Source: Parasitella parasitica
Lineage: Eukaryota > Mucoromycota > Mucoromycetes > Mucorales > Mucoraceae
Assembly (NCBI GenBank): GCA_025201805.1
Contig: MU619353.1
Span: 2,720-66,719 of the forward strand
Direction: 5' to 3'
Length of the DNA stretch: 64,000 nt
The position numbers and the translations under genes are program-made. Below the pieces are notes generated by a model. It ran no database searches, had not been told where the DNA came from, and was given only the letters and a program-made list of their open reading frames with translations. The number at the start of each line of letters is the position of its first letter. Within the stretch, counting starts at the first letter, position 1. Shown one piece after another: positions 57,046 to 64,000 of this stretch.

Positions 57046-58746
57046 TCAAAAAGCTAAAAAATAGACAGCAGTAATAGCTGCTATCATCAAATTTATGATG
57101 ATCGCAGCGCTCATTGATGCAAATGACGAGAGACCGCCATCGTTAGCTAATGCATTCATAACGTCCACATCCAAAAATCCAAAGCCTGAAAATGACGCAT
57201 TCATGGTAGCAGCTACGTTATAGCCGGTAGTGTTAACAGGAAAGGTGATTAACAAGAGCTTTTTCTCTCGTGCAGAAGGTGCAATTGTTCCCCAAATCCA
57301 GTCGTCTGGACTGTAAGCGCCATCGACAGCGACTACTGTAGCGTTGACGCCAATTGAAACGGAAAGAGACACATCCGTAATGTTGACAGAAGACTGATAC
57401 TCTGAGCGGGCTTCCGTGTAATCACCGATAGATGCGCCGTAAGTAGTGTTGGTTTTGACTCGGTTCGCGACATCGAGGCTAGTTGTTGCGTTAACGTCAA
57501 AGCCGATTGGGGTCTCAGTTATGGCTGTTACTAGCTGAGTAACACCGAGACGGGCATTGGGGTGTGCGCGTGCTACGGCTGTAGGAAATCCCTCGACACT
57601 GAAATCATACTGGAGAGAATTTGGTTGCATAGGGATGGGTGCCGAGTTGTTCAGCTGCGAATTGCTGGTTCGATAGGTAATGCGAACCTTAAAGTTGGGA
57701 TTATCAATGATGTTGTTATAGGCCACATTTGCACTGGTGCTAGTGTGAAGATAGGATTGAGTAGTGTTGCTAGGAATAGTGATATTCTGGACCTGGAATT
57801 GCTCCCACTGCAAATTCTTCAAGGAGGTCAAGGAATAAACAGACTCAAACTCGTCATATAAACCGTTTTGATTTGCATCATCAAATTCAATGATATGAGA
57901 GAATTGCAAGCGATAGACGAAATCAGCATTGCGAGCATTCAAGTCTGAAGAAGAAAAGAAAGCATGGTCAGCCATGGGATACTGATTGTTAGTGCTGATG
58001 TTGAAGGAATAGTGATAATTATCTCCGTCTCCAGAGTTCACTGTGCCATTGATGACAACATTGCTACTGTAACTACCCTGCACAGTAAGCTGGGGTGCAT
58101 AATAATAGCCATTATCTTGCTGGTAGCGATGATAAGTTGAGTCATATCCATAATGCCAGTACGGTGGCAATATCCAAAAATAGGTTACGGATGGATTATA
58201 GTGTCCATTATAGCCATATCGTGAGCTTGAGCTATATCTGCCGGAATAAGCAGGAGCATAATTTTGGTAATTACCTAAATAGAGACGGTCTGGTTAGATG
58301 GCACAGAACAAATGTACTCTATGTTGCTATGAATGAAATATACCTCTTGTGCTAGCATAATAGGTTGGAGGTGGTATACCAAAGCCTCCATTTCCGCCTT
58401 TTGATGATACACTTTTGGGGGTTGATCCAGAGCCTTTATAGTAAGTGTCAATGGGTGTGCTGAATTCGTTGCTTTTGTTAATCTACATACCTGCTACCAT
58501 TCCGCCTTTTTTTCCACCAGACGACCCTCTTACAGAGGACCCTTTTCCACCGGATAAACTTTTTCCAGATGAACCACGTGTACTTCCTCCTCTGCCTCCT
58601 CCAACTCCTTTAGCAACAACAACTACACATAGAATACTCAGTAGATGCACAATATAATCATTTTGTGGTTTAAATATCATGTAAGAAAAAAACTTACAAA
58701 GAGTGCAGTACGTTAACACGATGGATGTTGACAGAATAAATTTCAT
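57046..58746 (-). CDS. Secreted, probably GPI-anchored surface protein of unknown function
   Basis: The model has four exons (complement 57046-58274, 58344-58433, 58491-58622, 58698-58746), 1500 nt, 499 aa. The first exons encode a signal peptide (MKFILSTSIVLTYCTLFVVA) and then a Gly/Ser/Lys-rich stretch (GGGRGGSTRGSSGK and similar). A Tyr/Ser-rich region leads into a 330-residue domain rich in beta strands and NxT/S sites (NGT, NIS, NTT, NIT, NNS, NAT). An EF-hand-like loop DDANQNGLYDEFE lies at about residues 221-233. The C-terminus is a hydrophobic tail (IIINLMIAAITAVYFLAF) preceded by small residues (NDGGLSSFASMS), as expected of a GPI signal. I do not recognise the family. Confidence 0.72.
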
Positions 58747-58804
58747 TTGACAAGCTTTCAATAAATATCTTGGACAGACAGCAATCAGGAAAAAAAGTTC
58801 GCAC

Positions 58805-58813
58805 ATTTATATA
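58805..58813 (-). promoter_or_regulatory. Candidate TATA box of the surface-protein gene
   Basis: TATATAAAT on the minus strand about 60 bp before the ATG at 58746. Confidence 0.45.
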
Positions 58814-59889
58814 CCATTTTGTCTAGCCAAATAGCAAGCTGATTTGTGTTCCTGAGCGTGTAGGTCCCAAGTCTTGTAAAGCCATCTCTTGTGATCAACA
58901 TTGTGAATGCTTTTTGACAGGTGGGTACTACAGCGCCACAACCCTAATACATTATTTTAGCTTCAGCTTAGTAAGGGTTACAGTATTTGGCTTAGCAAAT
59001 GACGGTATTGTCCATGGTAAGAAACCCCAAGTTTGTGGTCATTGTGATCTACTGATTGTGGGTGTGTGGCTGGATTCATGGATAAGGACGCACGAGACTC
59101 TCATCATTTTCCAAAAGTGGACAGTTGGAATGACTTGATTGTTCAGAGAAATACCTCTGAGCGCTAACAACGCATGTACATTGGTTTGGCATGGATACTG
59201 TGTCATATGCCAGTGAATTGCTGCATCTTTCTTTTTGTTGTGATCATTACTGCTGCCAAGTACTCGGATTCTATTATTACAAATGGTCTGACTCTTACAC
59301 CACAGAAAAGTGTAAAAATGAGAATGTTCCATACATGTGTCTGGCTGATGGATGGAACGACATTCACTGCAAAGTGGACAGAATGGCATGAAATTAGACT
59401 GTACACTGTAGGGCAGTGTAAGAGAAGAAAGATTGGCGGAAGCTGGTCGTTTAAGTCTTTTTTTTTTTCAACCAAGTGAAATGATCAGAGGATATTTTGT
59501 AATATGGATTCTTTCAAACAAAGTTGGTTCAATTTTGACAGAGATGTAGCATGATTTAACCCTTTATTGGATCTGAATAGACGAGTATTTACATGTGTTG
59601 GTAAGGTAAACGAAGACGGTGCTCCTGTAGCTTTTGTGATTATGCAAAGTATGATATTTGATTGTTGCAAATTGGAAAGGCTATCATCTATGACTATAAT
59701 ACCTTGATATCTTCACAAGAGCATTCCACATTCATTTTGACAACTGTCACTGGCCAATTGAAGCTTCCTGGCTGGTGAAACCTTTTATGGAAATTTTTTG
59801 TCTAGTTATACCTACAACGCTAGGCTGCTCTCTTTTTTCCTTTTCTTTTTTCTTTCTTTACGCTTTGCAAGTTAATGAACACTAACAGA
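58814..59889. other. Intergenic, no supported gene
   Basis: Open frames on both strands at 58914-59479 are short, lack credible starts or splice sites and have no domain. Cys/His-rich minus-strand reading (59039-59389) may be a relic. Pyrimidine-rich leader just before PCYT2. Confidence 0.4.
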
Positions 59890-61261
<1,372 letters not shown>

Positions 61262-61546
61262 AATACCCATTCTTGATTAAAGTATTACTTGAAAATTCAT
61301 TGCGGAAATGGACGCTTATTTTGAATGTTGTTGTTGTTGTTGGGGGGGGGGGTTTTGCAGAACCTACAATATAGCACTAGATTGCTCACCATTTTGAGCA
61401 TTGATTGCTATCCTTTGAGAGGCTACTTCAGTCACGAATTACACAAGTAGTGGTGTTCCACGTCATGTTGGGAATGTTTTTTTTTGAAAAAAAAAAAAAA
61501 AAAAAAAAAGTTTCATAGAGTGCTGCTTCTCTTGGTTAATTTCAAT
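61262..61546. other. Intergenic with G and A homopolymers
   Basis: A G run of about 11 preceded by (GTT)n at 61325-61352, and A run at 61487-61509 just before the TAF9 leader. Confidence 0.6.
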
Positions 61547-62298
61547 ATGGCTGTCGATTCACAAAAGCAACCAGTTCAACCTCGTGATGCACGCATTGTG
61601 TCTCTTATCCTGCAATCATTGGGCGTGGAAGACTACGACCCGAAAGTTGTACATCAATTGCTCGAATTTGCACATCGTAAAGTGATTATTTCGACATTTG
61701 CATGCGCAAACATTAACTAAAAATGTCTCGACCAACAGGATATACATCAGACGTATTCCAAGACTCGCTCATCTATGCTGAGCATGCGGGTAAAACAGAC
61801 TTGGATCTAGATGATATTCAGTTGGCAATACAGGGACGCGTAAATCATTCCTTCACCACACCGCCGCCGAAAGAGGTATGATATCTCTACGACTGCTGCT
61901 TTGCAACGTTTTATTAACGAATGCCCAGTTTTTGTTGGAGCTGGCACAAGAGAAAAACAAGCAGCCATTACCGCTAATTCCAGAGAAATACGGCATTCGG
62001 TTACCAGCAGACAAGCATTGCTTGACAGGAATTAACTTTTCGATTGTGCCTGATGTTAGTATCTTTGGTTAGCGTTAAAGTAGAGTTGCTTTTTTCTCAG
62101 CCCATTATATAGGCACCACCACCACCCAGGCCCGCATTAGATACGTCTAGCTCCATGATGGTAGACACGCAGGAAACATTAGCGGATTTTGAGCCAGTAG
62201 CAATATCTTCATCACAGCCAACAGCAGCAACATCGACTCTGAACGAACCAAATAAGCGTGGACGGGACGTCATGGAAGACGATGATTATGATTTTTAG
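61547..62298 (+). CDS. TAF9: TFIID/SAGA subunit TAF9
   Basis: Histone-fold subunit shared by TFIID and SAGA, pairing with TAF6. Four exons (61547-61676, 61739-61875, 61929-62054, 62113-62298), 579 nt, 192 aa. Residues 12-85 form the histone fold: PRDARIVSLILQSLGVEDYD, then VVHQLLEFAHRYTSDVFQDS and LIYAEHAGKTDLDLDDIQLAI (motifs shown in parts). The conserved tail strings FLLELAQEKNKQPLPLIPEK and YGIRLPADKHCLTG follow. The acidic end (DVMEDDDYDF) is typical. It converges on RNase T2, with 53 bp between stop codons. Confidence 0.95.
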
Positions 62299-62351
62299 CA
62301 CGGGTTATTATATGTAAATAAAAAAAAAAAACGCATTTATTACAGAAACAT

Positions 62352-63447
62352 CTATTTTTTGGGATAATATACAGCACCTCTACAGTTACCCGAACGAAGG
62401 ACATCAGTAATTATGTAATCGCTACGACCTTTGACATAGAAATTGAGCGACACTTCCGAAAGAGCGCCATTGCGACAATCCAGCTTGACATTGGCGCCGT
62501 AGGCAGTTTTCAATGCATCGCGAATAGTTTCAACATTATATGTGTTTCCAGGAGAGACACCTTTTAAACTATACAAACAAAAAAAGGTCAGATGTCGCCC
62601 GTCATGACAGGATCCTGCAGCATTATTACTTGAGAGCACCAAAGAGATCAAACTTGTCGCGCAGATCAAGCACTTGCTACACATGGATGGAAAAAAAAAA
62701 GAAAAAGGAAAAAACACCATAAGCACACAATCCCATTGCATTTCAGTTCTGATTGCTGCATCTTACCACAAAATAGTCAATCACATCTTGGTATTTTTCA
62801 TAGGTCGAGCCGTAACAAGTTGGACGCAAGGTACTGACACACGTGCCGTGTTTTGTCCATTCATGTGACCAAAACCTGATAAACAAGCGTTAGCGACACT
62901 AGGATAAAGTTAACGGTATGTCCGTTGATCTATACGTGCCAGTTGTTGTCTCCTTTGTTACTAGGCCAGAATGTAGACATTCTATTATAAACAGTTTGAT
63001 TCATGTTTCGAACAATAGAAGCAATCTGGTTGGAGTTTCGGCTGGAGTCGCAACCGCGGCCGGGAGCCATGCGACCAGTACTGCAAAGATGTGAATACAT
63101 TTACAACGGTATATTCTCATACGACTTACCACGTATCAGGCCATAGGCCTATTTCAAATCAAAACACTGTTAGTATGCTTTTATCTATGAAAAAAAAAAA
63201 AAAAATCATGCTCTTGTATACCGTGAATAGTAAACTCGTCATTAGGACCCCATCCGGGAGCCCACTGAAGAGCAAGAACTACCAAGCCAAACTTGGGCGA
63301 GCAGCATGCATCGACAGCACCAGACCAATGGCATGAAACTGTCGACGCATTGCAGTAACTGGGCGCATTCAATTCATCTAGTTGATTAGCAGTGATTTGC
63401 GCACTGCTAACTCCTAACAGTGTGATAAAGGGTAAAAGAAATTTCAT
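62352..63447 (-). CDS. Secreted ribonuclease T2
   Basis: Extracellular or vacuolar RNase of the T2/Rh family. Six exons (complement 62352-62568, 62630-62676, 62767-62875, 62940-63080, 63130-63148, 63222-63447), 759 nt, 252 aa. The signal peptide is [17 protein letters not shown]. The two catalytic segments are CAS I, DEFTIHGLWPDTC (split by a phase-1 intron), and [17 protein letters not shown]. The N-terminal Cys-rich segment ([14 protein letters not shown]) fits RNase Rh of Rhizopus. The C-terminal part ends in [13 protein letters not shown]. To join W to FWSHEW the third intron must use a GC donor (TG/GCACGT); the nearby GT would give a stop. Confidence 0.92.
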
Positions 63448-63750
63448 TTTTGTTTATATGAAATACAAAGAAGAAGAAGAAACGAATAAGAAATGATAAG
63501 GAAATTTACCATTTTGTTTCATAATATTTAGAATGGAGATTTCTTTCTTTTGAATTGTGATACACACTTCATGCGCTATTATGGGTACTCATTAAATAAA
63601 GCACATACAAATGACAGGCTACTTTTTTTTTTTTTTTACATTTCTACATTTTATATCACATTTTTTGGTCGTATACTGATCTGGCCAAGTGCTCTAGTTT
63701 TGTCAGTTCCATCAGTCCGTTGATGTTTGTATTTATTAATTCAGGCTGAT
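63448..63750. other. Upstream of RNase T2 and 3'UTR of the flippase gene
   Basis: Contains GAA-rich and T-run tracts. No gene. Confidence 0.5.
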
Positions 63751-63979
63751 TTAACCAGAAGGCTTTTGCCGTGTTGTATCGTACATTCGGATAATCCTTG
63801 ACTGATCGCTTTCATTTTGCGCAAAAGCAAAGCCTCTGGATTGTTTGAGTCTCTGAATTTTGCGCACTTTGTTGACTGCACGACGGAATCTATCCATGCG
63901 AGGTCTATAATCTGGGAAATTATATTTTTGAATCTCTTGAATGTAATGATAACTCTGAGGGCGATACATGCGTTTCGTA
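63751..63979 (-). CDS. P4-ATPase phospholipid flippase, last exon (partial)
   Basis: The C-terminal exon encodes YRPQSYHYIQEIQKYNFPDYRP, then MDRFRRAVNKVRKIQRLKQSRG and RIIRMYDTT (motifs given in parts). This is the cytosolic tail of Drs2/Dnf-type aminophospholipid translocases, with the conserved (Y)xPxxYHxxQEIQKYN and R-x-YDTT elements. The acceptor AG at 63980-63981 follows a branch-site-like ACTAAT, so the rest of the gene lies beyond the window edge. Which paralogue cannot be told. Confidence 0.8.
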
Positions 63980-64000
63980 CTTTTTCAAAACGATTAGTCT

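Noticed and set aside
59039-59479. Cys/His-rich minus-strand frame and plus-strand hydrophobic frame
   Set aside because: The two overlap each other, neither has a recognisable domain, and no flanking exons could be found.

Overview
This window comes from a compact, AT-rich fungal genome, most likely an early-diverging mould of the Mucorales type. Nearly every gene is interrupted by short introns (about 35-80 nt) with GTAAGT-like donors. The gene set is nuclear-eukaryotic: RNA polymerase II largest subunit, PAF1, TAF9, a PUF protein, acyl-CoA oxidase, two P450s, a CSC1-type channel and an RNase T2. Glutamine tracts encoded by CAA/CAG are common, and intergenic DNA is very AT-rich. The species cannot be named from the sequence alone. 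Exon structures were built by hand from splice consensus, protein continuity and frame. Almost all the models below sum to an exact multiple of three.

Layout. 0-12 kb holds a dense block: a PUF-family RNA-binding protein (-), an F-box/LRR protein (-), an alpha/beta-hydrolase fused to a tyrosine phosphatase (-), a small unknown gene (-) and a WDR20/CreC-like WD40 protein (+). 12-21.5 kb is a gene-free accessory island. It contains the 3' end of a decayed Helitron, a diverged direct duplication interrupted by a 255-bp solo LTR with a 5-bp target duplication, an assembly gap, a LINE reverse-transcriptase remnant and a broken Tc1/mariner transposase. 21.5-41.3 kb is again dense: CSC1/TMEM63-type channel (-), a CYP52-like P450 (+), Asterix (-) divergent from PAF1 (+), peroxisomal acyl-CoA oxidase (+), a FYVE-RING protein (-), an ankyrin plus dysferlin-domain protein (-), and RPB1 with its full heptad CTD (-). 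After a quiet 2.7-kb gap come a second P450 (-), a FAF1/C1orf131-like ribosome-biogenesis factor (-), a decayed MFS copy (-), a FANCE-like gene (-), an intact MFS allantoate/nicotinate-type permease (+), a large F-box protein (-) and a secreted, probably GPI-anchored protein (-). The right end holds ethanolamine-phosphate cytidylyltransferase (+), TAF9 (+), RNase T2 (-) and the last exon of a P4-ATPase flippase (-), cut by the window edge.

The genes are not a single pathway cluster. Several small themes recur. One is RNA polymerase II transcription (RPB1, PAF1, TAF9). Another is membrane lipid and trafficking functions (PCYT2, P4-ATPase, FYVE-RING, DysF protein, Asterix). A third is fatty-acid oxidation, with a CYP52-like P450 lying near an acyl-CoA oxidase. 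The most unusual single gene is the hydrolase-phosphatase fusion, whose hydrolase half appears to have lost its catalytic serine. Other notable points are three GC-AG introns, an FA-core (FANCE) homologue, and the nested transposon island.
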